Source of the DNA: Sanderia malayensis
Lineage: Eukaryota; Cnidaria; Scyphozoa; Semaeostomeae; Pelagiidae
Direction: 5' to 3'
Assembly: GCA_013076295.1 (NCBI GenBank)
Contig: RQOL01000374.1
Span: forward strand, 5,694,743-5,758,742
Length of the DNA stretch: 64,000 bases
In this document: positions 34,599 through 46,665 of the stretch, piece by piece
Position numbering within the stretch: position 1 is the stretch's first letter
How the letters are laid out: the number at the start of each line of letters is the position of its first letter
Program-made: the position numbers and the translations under genes
Notes under the pieces: model-generated
What the model saw: the letters and a program-made list of their open reading frames with translations, nothing else
Told to the model about the DNA's origin: nothing
Databases searched by the model: none

Positions 34599-35743
34599 TT
34601 GCGCCTGTCTGAAATTAAACAAATTTCCATGGGGCAAGGTGGAAAACTACCCGTGCACGTTCCCTCGGATTGCGCTCATCTGTTATTTCCAGAAATTCTG
34701 CAAAACCAAATGGCGGAAGCCCCACGATGGAAGCTGGTGTTTCTCTGGGAGAGGAGCCGAGTAGCGGAAAGATATGGAAAATGGATTCCCACAGAATAAC
34801 AGAGCAGGATTCCAACAAATGTAAGTAAATTTACATGTGTTTTAATTTCATACAAATTACCTCCAACGTTCGCCCGTATGCCTATAGGCCTAATAGAACT
34901 AAAATCCAAATTCATTAAATATTCAGCAGATTATTTACAAAAGTTAATATCGTTAAATATTTACAGAAGTAGCTTAACAGTACAGCTTAAATAACTCCTA
35001 AAGCTTTAAATAAAGCTTTAAATAAAGCTTATTTTGTTATTTTAGGAATTAAACAAGTGAATGACAATGAAAATGATAAAGTTGTTTGTTTGGGCCTGAA
35101 TATCGAAGTTTGACATTTAGAGGTTGGGGGTTGGCCCGGGTGGAAAACTTGCTCTCGCTCGCAACGATGCTTGCACATTTTCTATTGCTTTGAGTTGTTT
35201 TGTCGCACCTTTTCTATTGTTTTACTATTGTTTTGATGATGTTGCTCGCTACGACGCGTCGGCGAAAAATAACATGTTTTCCGACCCGGGGGTTGGGTTG
35301 GCTATTCTAGAAAAGTTCCATACAGGGGAATGGAAGAAAGATTTTGGGGAAATCTACACCCCTACTAGGAAAATATTGCAGGTTTTTTAAAAAGCTCCCT
35401 GGAAATGGCTAATAATTTCTGGTGCCAACCTTGGAAAGTCACCCCCTTGGAAAGACTTTATTAAAGCCCTCTTGGAAAATTATTTCCAAGACCCCTCTGG
35501 AAATTGCACTTCAATCCCCCTGTATGTTTTTTTCTGGAATAGCCCAAACGCCATAGGCCAGGGACGTAGCTAGAAGCTCAAAGGAGGGGGTGCTGAGTAC
35601 TTTATTTTCTTTGTGGGATGCGCTCATTTGAGGGGGTGCTCTTTCGAGGGGGCTCTCTTTTGAGGAAATACGGTATTCATAAACTTTTCTTCAAAGAGGG
35701 CTGGGGGAGTAAATGAATAATGTTTACTTTATCTCTTACACAG
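34599..35743. other. non-coding stretch with element ends
   Basis: No gene is recognised. A hAT-like terminus CAGGGACGTAGCTAG lies at 35562-35576, followed by a G-rich segment ending GAGGAAATACGGTA (~35660-35675), the inverted end of the CCGTA...GCCCC MITE family. An aataaagcttta duplication lies at ~35005-35030. Confidence 0.5.
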
Positions 35744-38700
35744 ATTCATCAGATGAAGATTTCATAGTTGTTAGCAAATACAATCCTTGTTCTTCAGATT
35801 GTCACTTGACTGGAAAAAAACATTACCATTGTAAATATTATAAATATAGTACACACAAAACTGATCGTTTCCAAAAACACATTTCAAGTCACAAGCTTCC
35901 AGCAAAGGTTACTGATGATATTAAACACACATGTAAAAAGTATTTCACAGCATTCAAAAGCGACAGTCATTCAGGAGATTGCATCTGCAAAATTCCGCAT
36001 GTTCACTGCAATATTTGTCTTCACTGGGTGTGCCCTGTAAAAAAGGTAAGAACAAATCAATCTTATTGCATTACAGTTCAATTCTTGTTGCATCAAACCA
36101 GTTGAGATATAAAAAAGTTTATTCTATCCACCTGTTACGTTCTCCTTACAAACATCAACGCTCTTCTGTATGATAGGTTGATATGAAAGATTTAGTTTTA
36201 GAATTAATATTCTATGGTCCCAACAACAACACCTCAAATACCATAATGCTTTCATTAAACACCCATTTCTTTAAAACGCCCCCCCCTCGAATAAAGGCCC
36301 CCTTTACTTTATAATTTTTGTAAATAAACGCCCCCTCTAATAGACGCCCCCTTGTGGAGGGGCGTGTATTCGAAACACACACAGCAGTCATAAGAATGCT
36401 CAGGATCACCTTTTTTCTTTTCACAGGGATATGACCGTCAATACAAACATTTACAAAATAATCGTAAAGAGAACATTGAGAGTTTCGCTACTGGGAATGA
36501 TAGTATACCTACAACTAGCAACTTACCAATTGATACGTCGAAAACCAAATACAAACATCATCTATCCCCACAACATGTTACTACAAAGAAGGCAAAACCA
36601 AATACTCCTGTTCAAAGCAAGACCCCTTATTTAATATGTGCTTCAACAGCTGTTGATAGCCCAACTGCAAGAGTACATAGAGATAAGCATGCTGACACTA
36701 GTAATTCAGAATTCGAAATAGATGATTGGGCTGATAATAATAATGCTACACGCAGGAGGACTTTGTTTCACACTGGAAATGAACCAGAGGCAGAAACATC
36801 AAATGATGATATTGGAATCACAGCTTTGGAGGATGAAAGTAAAGCCAACAATACTATTGAGCAATGTGTGGTCTGTGGAACAGTCGATAATGTTTCTAAA
36901 TTACAAATACTTGAAAAAGGAAGTAGTAGCAAAATGAACCTAATAAAGTTATTATCATTGCTTTCATTTTACAGAATAAAATAAAAAAAATTGGATAATA
37001 TTTCCATTTGTAAGAAGGATAAGAAAATATTTTTCAATTATTTTGATTACTACTTGAAGGACATCGAGGCTTCTATTGTACAAAGTGATGAGGGCAAATC
37101 ACAGGTTAATGGTAGTGCATCTGCTGAGATCACTAAAGTGGCAACAGTGAATCAAAAGAATGTAGAAAGCATAAGAAGTCGTATTTGCGAAGTAGTGAAG
37201 ACCCAAATTGACGAGGCATGCCTGCCAAAAAACATTTTGACAGTCAAATCCATCATAAATTCTGGGAAAACAGGAGAAAGTAGGGAGCCTAACGCACTCG
37301 AGTTGATCTCATTTGCATTAGCAAAATACTTAGTCCTACTTTTGTAGATTACTGTGACGATAAAACAGCAAAGCGACAGTGTTTCAAGGTAGATGAGTTT
37401 AAAATCCTCGAAGAATGTAATTCACTCCCAACACCCATTACTCTGTTTGATATTACACTTTTAGGAGGAAATGCTATTTCCAGCCGTGAAGAGGCTTTTA
37501 AATTTCTCCAGATTAACAACATCAGGCAGTCCTTGTTTTCAAGGTATTCGTGGTCACCATTAAAGGAAATGATGACGGATGAAATTTCAAACTTTCAGAG
37601 CAGTGACTTATTTTATGTAATGAACAAGTCAGGAATAACTTATTCTTACAGTGAAGATGAAAAGACACATGAAAAATGCAAAGAAAAGCTTGATAAAGAG
37701 CGATCCTCAATCCTTCTAAATATACCATCTAACTGTCACCTCCACCAAATTGACAACCTTGAAACCCACATGCATTACGTCCTGATGTTAAGCACAAATG
37801 AAAAGCTGCTACACTTTGTGACACAGCAAGTTGTCTATATTGACAATTTTGTTCCTAACATAGACTTTTTCCAAAGTCAGCCATCATTTCTTCTAGAAGA
37901 AAAATCATTTGCTTGTGAAGAAGTTGAGACGGGATTGATAAACAAGTTTTCTAAAAAACGTGTACAATATGTCAAAAATACACCACAGATACTACAGGAG
38001 AAAGACGGCGTTGAAGAATTTATCAATGCTTTATCTGCAAATGAAACTCAGAGTGATAAAGCCACTGAGCCTAAAATTGAAATTAGTAAAATGCCAAGAA
38101 AAAGGGTTTTAGATGAGCATTTTCAAGGAAACCTATCAGGTGATCACAATCACACCTCTGAAAAGCTTTATTACCGAATAGATGCACTGAGCTCAACCAA
38201 TATGTTTGACATTAAAACATTGGTGGAAAAGACAATGGATGAATATCAGCTATTTAAGTTAGGTTACATTGAACAGTCTGAGTATCATCCTATGACACCA
38301 TTCCTCTTTATCGAATCTCATGGTCCAATATCCAATCAAAATTTGACAGATTTCCAATACTATAGAAATATATATGGACTAGAACATCACCAGCTTACAG
38401 ATGAAAAAGCACAAGAAATAGTAGATAGCATATTAACTACTGAATGTCCAGGTGTGTATGATTCACAGCAATCACAAGAGCTTTGTTCATATAGGGAATG
38501 TATTGAAAATCTGACCAAAAAGAAAGGCCTTATAACATGCATCGGAAGTCTGACAAAAATTGCCAAAAACACGTTGAACCTTCAACAAGCTTTAGAGTCT
38601 AAACTGGCTCTGTTTGAAGTGTTCAGAAAGTTACAACTCTGGACACAAGCAAAAAAGATCGCAGAACACATAGAGCAAGAGCGTGAAATGTACAAAGAAC

Positions 38701-41700
38701 AGAAAAATGTTTTTCCCGAGTACATCATTATCAAATTTAGATTAAATGCTGCAATAGTACTGTTTTATTTGCAAGACTTTGAACAGTCAATTGCAGCCTG
38801 TAGACAACTCATTAATGAACAAAGACAACACAAAGTATTAGATGTGTTTCCAATTCTGAATCTATTAGCAGCCTGCTATATACGGAAGGGCAAATATGAC
38901 ATGGCTCACGCAGTTTTTCATCAATATAAGGAACTTCTGCCACCCTTAGTTACGAGTGGCAACCACACAAAACACGCAGTTTATTTGATGAATTTGTCCA
39001 TTCTAGAACTTTTGAATGGAAATTCGGATATTGCATTGAATCTTATTCAGAAAGCACAAGAGTTGGTAAACACAAATCTCGGATCCTACAGTTATTTCCA
39101 TGGCTTAACCCTATTAATGAAAGCATTTGCTTTATCAAAGACACAGTCAAGAGAAGAAGTGGACAGTCTGGTACAAAAAGCCAGATGTATGTTCGAGAAG
39201 CTACGTCTGACAGAACAATATGGAATAGCATTCCTGTATGAGAGCATCAACAATTTATTTAATGAAGATCTTAGTTCCATAACAAACAGCCAATCCCGCC
39301 AACTGTTGATGTTTCAAATTGTTGATTACCCATTTTCTTGGATTGACTTTCACCCGCTCAATCATTTTGTCACATTTGGTGCAGACAGTCAGGTTTGGGA
39401 ACACTTGGAACGCTTAAAAATAGAATTCCCTTTCAAATACCAATGGTTTAACACTTGGCTTGAAGAATTCCATAAGCTAAGTAATCTACACCAAAGAATA
39501 GCAAAACGCTTTGTGAAATTTCATCTAGATAAGCATGTATGCGCGTATCTCAATGACCCAACGCCTGCAAAGTTGCAGAGATTCTTCAAGTTTGATGACT
39601 ATGATGATTCTAATGATTTCTACCTAACCGACATAGTTGCAGGGATCAGCGAATTAATGTCAATTTGCAGCGATTTCACTTCACAAGAAGTTTCTGACCT
39701 CACATACAGTGATCTGGTATCATTTTGTGAAGTACATGAAACCAATTTTCCGGAAATCAAACTTGTCAAACAGTATTTACTGCTTTATGGTCCATGCCTC
39801 ATTGGCCTCTTGGAAGCACAAAAATATGGAAATTATGATCTGAACTTGGCATTGACAAAGGAGATTTGCCCAATAAATTTTACAACTCGTGGAACGCATT
39901 ATGGACCAGACACAACTGGACATATAAGAAATATCCTGAGCAGCTCAAAGTCGTCTACAGACATCCAAAAGGAGCTCTTCACATATAACAGTCAAAAGAA
40001 GCCAGGTCACCGAATTCCACAAGATCAAGCTCTAGAAGCTAATTTTAATAGAGATATGAAAAACGATTTTCAAATTGGAACTGTTAAAAATATTGTCAAA
40101 AGGGCTTCCAGATGCCAAACACGACAACAGTCGCATAAAACTTTAAAATCTGAGTTGGCAGGCAAAACAAACGATAAGAAACAATCAGCACTAAGAACAA
40201 AGCTCAGTCCTTCACATCTCATGCGATTGAGAGGTGCTTGGAGAAAAGCTTTGTCACAGTTTAAATTTGATAAAGTTGGGGTAGAAGGAGATGAAGAGCA
40301 CGAAAATTGCATTAAAGCCTTACACGATCACAACATCACCCTGAATCAAGAAGTTCTTTCAGATCGAGAGGAAGGTAAAAAGTCTATGGGTCAATATTTA
40401 AGTGTGAAGGAGCTGCAGGTCAATGGATGGCAATTCGACAAGCCAACTGCAAAAGAAATTCAAACCATTAAGCCCCCACCAACAGCTAGGCAAAAGAATG
40501 CAATGATGAGGCATCAACAACGTCGACTGAATGAACTGACTTCGTTTTTGGTAAATATGGGGATAACTCCAGAAACATCTGAAAATGCAATCCCCCTTCA
40601 GCTGTTGACTAATGATGGTAACATATATTTTAATCCGAAAGCTGACTTAATGAAATATTTTCAGGAGAATCATGCTGGGATTTACATTTCTGATAGTGAA
40701 TTGATGAGGAGAACTGATAATGGAGCTAACATCGTTGCCTGGATAAGTGACATGATGTTTACTTTCAGGACATTGATGGCATCAAAAGGAGTCACATATG
40801 GTAAAATGTGTAAGACCAAAGCAATGCAGACTGTAAAACCTATAACAAAGAAAATGGTCGGATTATCAGATAGCCAAACGAACACTGGCAACAAAAAGTT
40901 TGTTGTTCAGGTTTTTGACAGGCGTGCTGACCCTACAAAGGGAGCCACTGAAGGGAAACGAGGAACCATTCAAACTGGGCCGTTTCAGTATTCAAGATCA
41001 TATAATGTCGATTTTAAAGAGAAATTGACAAATTATGCAGAAACATTCAGAGATAGAGGATTTGGAAGGAAAAAAATTATAAATACCTATGTAAGATGGC
41101 TGGAGGATAAATCAAATGTTAAAAGCCTTGATCTCCCCAGCAATGTGTGTCATATTGTGATTGGTGGTGAGGAGGATATGGTTATTGGCTACCATGTTGA
41201 GAGGAATGAAGTGACCTATATTAATGCAGAAAACTTCAAATGCAAGCATCCTGAAGCAGACACTGGTGTATTTTTTGCACTTTACTCCATTCTCCAACAG
41301 TACCGAAGAGCAACTACAACTACCAGAGAATCTTTCGTGATTGACTGTCCAGAAACCGACTGCCTCACAATATCCCTCATACAGTATCATAAAATCAAAA
41401 GTCTACTTGATGAGAAGGAAGTTGATCTGTACTTGAAGATGCATAGTAGGAAAGTTGATGCCTCCGGAAAAAATGCAAAGACAAAAAAGAAACGCAGCAC
41501 TATTGAAGAGAAGTCAGTTCACAATGAAGACTTTTATATAGATTTTAGAGAACTTGGCTCAACCTTAAATGAAGACGAAGTTTTCAAAGAAATCAATCAT
41601 CCTGCTGAAGCCGTTGGACTGATAAGTGTGATTACTGGAAATGACAAAAATCCAGGATTCAGATCATGCACTAAGAAACATGCAATCATAACATACAAAG

Positions 41701-42176
41701 AATTTGTAAAAGATGGTAATATGAAAGATCTTGTGGGTGAAAGTGCACAGTTTAGAAACAATTCAGAGTCCCAATTAATGTATCACAAGTTTGTTGCTGC
41801 AATGTACTTCAGGCTTTACAGGGTTGAAATTCGATCACTTGGTCTCGATTGGGAGTCGTTTGCAACAGAAGATTCTGTTAACCTCCAATTATTGAGAGAA
41901 GTTGGAATGCGTAAATTCAAAGGAAAAGCATATATGTATGTTCCGATGCCAGGTGTGTTGAGTGCAGCGTTCAAGCGTGTCATGTACCAGATCATGGAAT
42001 ATGATCAAATATTTGAGAGCATTCCTGAGTATCCTGACCCAACTGAATTCGGTTTCAGTGAAATTGGAGAGGGGGTACTTACCCCAACCCTTAATCAAGA
42101 TTTTGAAGAAGGTGCTACCTTTTATACAGTTATGGAATCAGCTATTAAAGATGGTGATGAAGTAGATATTGAATAA
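35744..42176 (+). CDS. large PIN/FEN1-like family protein with TPR-like repeats (two small breaks upstream)
   Basis: Unnamed multi-copy invertebrate family. Exon 35744-36045 (acceptor cag, donor gtaaga) is Cys/His-rich (HYHCKYYKYSTHKTDRF, CICKIPHVHCNICLHW), zinc-finger-like. The intron to 36426 holds MITE sequence. Exon 36427-42176 is in phase. It has a TAA at 36982-36984 and a one-base shift in an A-run near 37330, then is open for 1547 codons (37533-42176). In that part: helical TPR-like repeats (about residues 350-575); the block RIPQDQALEANFNRDMK (~825), shared with the 49-55 kb gene; then acidic motifs HPEADTGVFFAL (~1240), DCPETDCLTISL (~1270) and ISVITGNDKNPGF (~1365) in PIN/FEN1-like order. 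A nuclease role is inference. The two upstream breaks may be assembly errors. Confidence 0.6.
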
Positions 42177-43089
42177 GACTATTGTTATTTCAAAAGATAC
42201 ATCAAATAATGTACTCTGTAACTATAACACAAAATTTATGGACTTCAAGATTGATACAGATACTTGACGAATCCTAATTTCGTGATTCCATTAGCTGGGG
42301 CAAAAGTCTTCACAGCAGGCAGAAATATTGGTAGACAAAACTTGCTGCTGAACAATTTGAGGACATAATTCCTTTATGTATCATGACTCACTCAAAACTG
42401 GAGAGCTGGCTTCGATAAAAATCATGCAAACTAATTTGCTTAGGCCAACCAACCAAGCCCAGGCTTAACCAAGCCTAAACTTTAAAGCTTCTACTATTAT
42501 AGTAGACTAGCCTAGGCCAGGCCTAATTCCAAAGTTGGTAAGGCCAGGTACCTAAGTTTAATTGACTGGATGTGGAAACTGGAGTGGAGACTGGGCAGCC
42601 AGCACAGCTGTACAGCAGCACAGCCCTCTTGAATAACAGATGGACATGTAGACAGAGATTCTAATAAAAGGGCATTTCTGTCTGCTTATTATACTATTAT
42701 AAATTATGCTTACCTATTCTCTTCTTCAGCAGCATTTCCTTTTAGCGACCAGACGAGCCTGCACCACAAACAAAACACTCGAATTTGTGAACAACAACTC
42801 TTCTTCTTCTGTCAGCAGCAGGCCCAGGCTTCAGTGCAGCACTGGAGTAGATACTAATGGCCCCAAGCATTTCATTTTCATTTCCATGTATCAATGCAAG
42901 CTTTTAATTACAGGGTCGATACTTTGTCATTTCTTCCCGGGTTTCGATAAAATTGTGAGCCTTTCTGTCGATTGGGAAACCACAGCTTCGCCGCCATTAT
43001 TTTTTTCCACCTTGCCCCACATCAAACATGTTGTGTTTTCAGACTTCAGACAGGGGCTGATCTGACCAATCAAATTGGTGAAAAAAGAT
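42177..43089. other. spacer, no gene recognised
   Basis: Contains a patch of aggcct/aggcc-rich sequence (~42440-42550) and no supported coding frame. It ends at the inverted-repeat-like sequence at 43090. Confidence 0.4.
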
Positions 43090-43117
43090 CACGTGAACAA
43101 TCTGTATGACCAACAAC
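43090..43117 (+). repeat. terminal-inverted-repeat-like sequence, left end
   Basis: CACGTGAACAATCTGTATGA followed by CCAACAAC; inverted match to 34571-34598. It is immediately followed by the 159-bp direct repeat. Confidence 0.65.
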
Positions 43118-43275
43118 TAAACTGTCACAAAATTAGAACATTTATAACATGGATAAACTGTTATAACAATTTATGACATTAAATCTACTGGGTGTCCCAC
43201 CCGTGTCCCAAAAAAAGTTTCGGCGTTTGTTTCGATCTTTCAGTGCCAAAGGCTGAGCAAAATAGCCTGAATTTG
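43117..43275 (+). repeat. 159-bp direct repeat, left copy
   Basis: Starts ctaaactgtcacaaaattag and ends gcctgaatttg. It appears identical to 48058-48216 and includes a mariner-like TIR (ctactgggtgtccca). It abuts the duplicated lectin block. Confidence 0.9.
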
Positions 43276-43412
43276 TAAACACTTCCTGCCTGTCGTAGGT
43301 TTCGCACGTGAAAGCAATGCCTGTTGTACCCAACTGACTGCTTGTCCACGCACTGGACAACGATGTAGAGACTGTTGTAGAAGCTGAGGCCTTTCCAAAC
43401 AAAAAGTTTGCT

Positions 43413-44108
43413 TCAATTGTATGCGAAACTGACACAGATACTTAGGTTGTGATTGTTGAGTAGTACTGGACAGTATTTGATATCGTCTGCGATACCTTGC
43501 CATTCTGGTTGCAACCGACCATCAACCCCATGGACATCCAGGCATTGACAGGACTTTTCGTTCCTCAGCCTTCCACGTGCCACTTGTTTTCCTCGGGAAC
43601 GGAAATAGAAATATTGATCATTCTGGTTCTCACAAGGAAATAACCCAATGGCACCATGTCCACCACGTTTGACAATGTCAACACATTTCTCAGATGCAAA
43701 ATTGATGATTTCTCTTGCGGTTTGTTTTATTCCACCAGCATCATAAAATGTCTTGGATCTTCCAAGTCGCCACTTCTGACTCTTTGGAATTCCAGGGTAG
43801 AGTCTGCATGGGGCCGAAACCAGACGATTCCATTTGCCTCCCAGACCTTGTGGTGTAATGCAGTAATTCACCTTCTGGTTGCGAATTGTACCATCTCCAC
43901 AAAGAATGAAGTGTTGATCCGCATAGCTGTCACAATCATGTATCTGCATTGATCCGACTCCACCTGTGCTCGCCAAGTCAATGCATTGCCTGGACTTCAG
44001 ATTGCACAACTCCCCGCACGCAAAATGATTGGCGCACAACACCTGCGCAGATACATCGACATACAAATGAGATGCTGTCAAAGCTAGCAAAAGTATTCCT
44101 GCAAACAT
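43413..44108 (-). CDS. secreted ricin-B-type lectin-like protein, copy 2
   Basis: 231 codons from ATG 44106-44108. A signal peptide of about 21 residues (MFAGILLLALTASHLYV, cut likely after VSA) precedes a Cys-rich beta-trefoil-like module with CIDLASTGGVGSMQIHDCD and CVDIVKRGGHGAIGLFPCEN repeats and NDQYFYF. The module should bind sugars on secreted or surface glycans; the exact ligand is unknown. Unlike copy 1, it has a Cys codon where copy 1 has TGA. It ends soon after YLCQ-like sequence shifts frame; the Ser/Thr-rich segment (~43276-43435) is in another frame in both copies, so either the lectin module stands alone or both genes share a break. The downstream part is removed by the duplication breakpoint. 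Confidence 0.7.
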   Translation of the reverse strand: MFAGILLLALTASHLYVDVSAQVLCANHFACGELCNLKSRQCIDLASTGGVGSMQIHDCDSYADQHFILCGDGTIRNQKVNYCITPQGLGGKWNRLVSAPCRLYPGIPKSQKWRLGRSKTFYDAGGIKQTAREIINFASEKCVDIVKRGGHGAIGLFPCENQNDQYFYFRSRGKQVARGRLRNEKSCQCLDVHGVDGRLQPEWQGIADDIKYCPVLLNNHNLSICVSFAYN

Positions 44109-44635
44109 TTTCCAGTGAGATTAATAGTAACCTATAAGAGTGAAGATAATGTTACACGAGGTGGTTTCCTTAATTGGGAGACTGGGCTGTTTCTTTGTCA
44201 TTTCATCGATTTAGATTAGTTTACTTTGTATTTTTGTATACAGTAAGCTAGAAATTATGTATGTAATCGATATATAAAAATTTGACAACAACAATTTACT
44301 AATGTAAACAACCGTTGCTGTAATGAATAAGATAATTGTCACTGGTAGAAACAATAAGAAAGGAAGGAAACAGAGAAATTGGGAACCATTATCCAGAAAG
44401 AGACTCAGAGGTTCAGTTCGTAAATAATCAAAACAGAGGATGACAAAACAGAGATCGTGAATTCATGGCATTTTAAATCGATGAATAAAGAAATGAATGC
44501 ATTCAATAAGTCTCAATAATTAGGGAACATGTATCTAGTATCTGTAATCAATGAACCTTGAATCAATGTCTTTAAATCAAAGAGCTTCAAATAAGTCTTC
44601 ATCAATCATGCCCCGGCAAACCCCCAATCCCTACC
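44109..44635. other. upstream region of lectin copy 2
   Basis: Paralogue of 26902-27432. It ends in ctacccc, the empty LINE target site. Confidence 0.6.
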
Positions 44636-45451
44636 CCAATCTTTATTGATCCCAGCTTCATCTGATGTTCCAGTCCAGTACTGTTGTCATGCATAACATG
44701 ATTGATGAAAATGAAAGCCTGCCTGTACTTGAATTAGCAAAAGTACAAAAATAGCCATTTAATTGATCTCACAGTGCAGAGATGACATTCAGGGGAGACA
44801 GTGCGTGCATAACCAGCAAATTGAACGTTTATGGGTTCATGTATATTTAGGTGTTATTTACATGTATTATGCTCGTTTTGCTCATCTGGAACAAAGAAAA
44901 ATTCTCAGCATTGAAGACGATGTGTCAATGTATGCACTACATTATATATTCATACCAACAATCAACAAGCACCTTCACGACTTCGTTGCTGCTTGGAATT
45001 GCCACAAGTTGCGAACAGAAAAAAGCTATACCCCCAATGAGCTTTGGATAAAAGGGCAACATGATATGTTTGGTAGCAACTCCAGAATTTGTAACGAGAT
45101 ATGGGAGCCACAATCACAAATAAAATCCAAATTTTTATATGCATGAAGTTTGAAGAAATTAAATATTCAAAGAGAATTCAAAAGTATTTTTCTTTACTGA
45201 TATGAACTACATATACATTTTTTCAATTCATACATGAAGAAGCTGAAGAAGATTATGACATTGACTGGGATGGACCAGCTGGTGATGCAAATGAAACTGG
45301 AATAGTTATAGATGATATTGCATGCCCATTTCAGGAAACTGATTCAGAGAAATTAAGGAGATCTATCAACACAACTGCGAGAAGTAATTGCCTTGGAATT
45401 GATTTGTTTGAAAACACATTACATAAAATTCAGTCTTTAATGAGAAATTAG
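44636..45451 (+). pseudogene. integrase-core transposase, C-terminal half, copy 2
   Basis: Same structure as 31173-31992: a 127-codon frame at 44763-45146 and the acidic tail frame at 45236-45451. The 127-residue part differs from copy 1 at only two residues (N/D and I/V in the KHLHxFxAAW segment). The N-terminal half and the first two catalytic Asp are absent. It was never active as a transposase in this form. Confidence 0.75.
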
Positions 45452-45667
45452 TCAATGTAATAAGTAATGTACCTCTAAAATTCAACAGTTGCTAAAGATT
45501 ACTGCAGAACTACATCAGCTACGTCAACTTCCAGCTCCCCTCCATAACCATTAATATATACTGTAGTAACATAACTTGTAGCTTGATTTAAAAAACAGAA
45601 CAATTTTCAACAGATAAATCGATAACAAAAGTTTGTTGCCTGTGTTTTGTAGTCACTGTTATGTAAA

Positions 45668-46665
45668 TCAAGCAAAATCCGTATTCCAATAACCGCTCTT
45701 TAGAATATTTGGCAGTTCCTCCTTGAATTCTGGGAACGATTCATATGTGGTAGGGACTTCCAATGTAGGTCCGCAAGTGTGAGCAATTATTCTCCTTTAT
45801 AGACCGCTTGTAGCATTGAACAGGATAGGAATTTGGTCGACACACATGGTGTCTGCCCAGTGACATATCTCATAAATAACGGAATGTCATCTTTCCTGAG
45901 AGTTCGCACAAATTCTTGCAGGTTTCGAAGCTTTCCTTTTCGCGTTGGTTTTGTGGATCTGCCATCAGCCACTGTCGGATTCTACGTGCAGTAGGAATAG
46001 AGTTTGCAAATATGCAAATCTTCCACGTTAGAAACTAATGTGCATTCTCTAAATACCTCTTCCCAGGCATCTTTAATGTAGCAAGGACGTTGCACAATTA
46101 ATCTATGGGCTATCTCCAATTCAAGCTTCTCGAGCTCCTGTCCAGTTGCAGGCAATCGCCTCAAAGAGAAGTTTGATAATACATCCACTACCTCTTCGTC
46201 CTCACCTGACAAATCCAAATTCTCCTTTGATAAACATGACTTTAGAATTTCACAATCAGCTGATGGTATAAACCTAAAAAAACTCTCTCTTATCAAAGAT
46301 GAACTGACTGATTTTTCGCCAAATAGAGCAACTGTTGCAAATAATTTTCTGAGACATATGGCAAAATATCGTGCAATGTTGTATCCCTTAATAAAAACTC
46401 TGCAAACCGCTTTCCAGTCTTCTCTATGGCAGTCATGTCGAATACAAGGCAACATTTCAGCCTCTCCTGTTGTAAAGCCTCTAAAAAAACTTGGGCCAAA
46501 ACGATGACATTAAATCTCTGAAAACACCCCCATCGTCCTCGGCCTCTTCTTCTTCCCCTCTGTTGTTTACTGGCTTTAAAACGACCTTTTTTGCAATACA
46601 GCAGGGTTTTTAAATATTGCTATCATGTCTTGCAACAGAAATGATCGTCTTACTTGCCTTTCCAT
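45668..46665 (-). pseudogene. HECT-domain (G2E3-like) gene, copy 2
   Basis: Paralogue of 32209-33206 on the minus strand, from ATG 46663-46665 to a TGA at 45668-45670. The central frame is longer than in copy 1: 157 codons (45982-46455) join YNIARYFAICLRKLF, FFRFIPSADCEIL, LPATGQELEKLELEIAHRL and QRPCYIKDAWEEVF without interruption. This shows that the stop at about 32643 in copy 1 arose after duplication. C-lobe pieces NLQEFVRTLRKDDIPLFMRY and IIAHTCGPTLEVPTTY remain in other frames. Still a pseudogene, or an intron-split gene, as read. Confidence 0.7.

Noticed and set aside
43142..43435. 97-codon Ser/Thr-rich minus-strand frame taken as a separate small gene
   Set aside because: Overlaps the lectin end, crosses the duplication breakpoint, and its C-terminal half is 159-bp repeat sequence.
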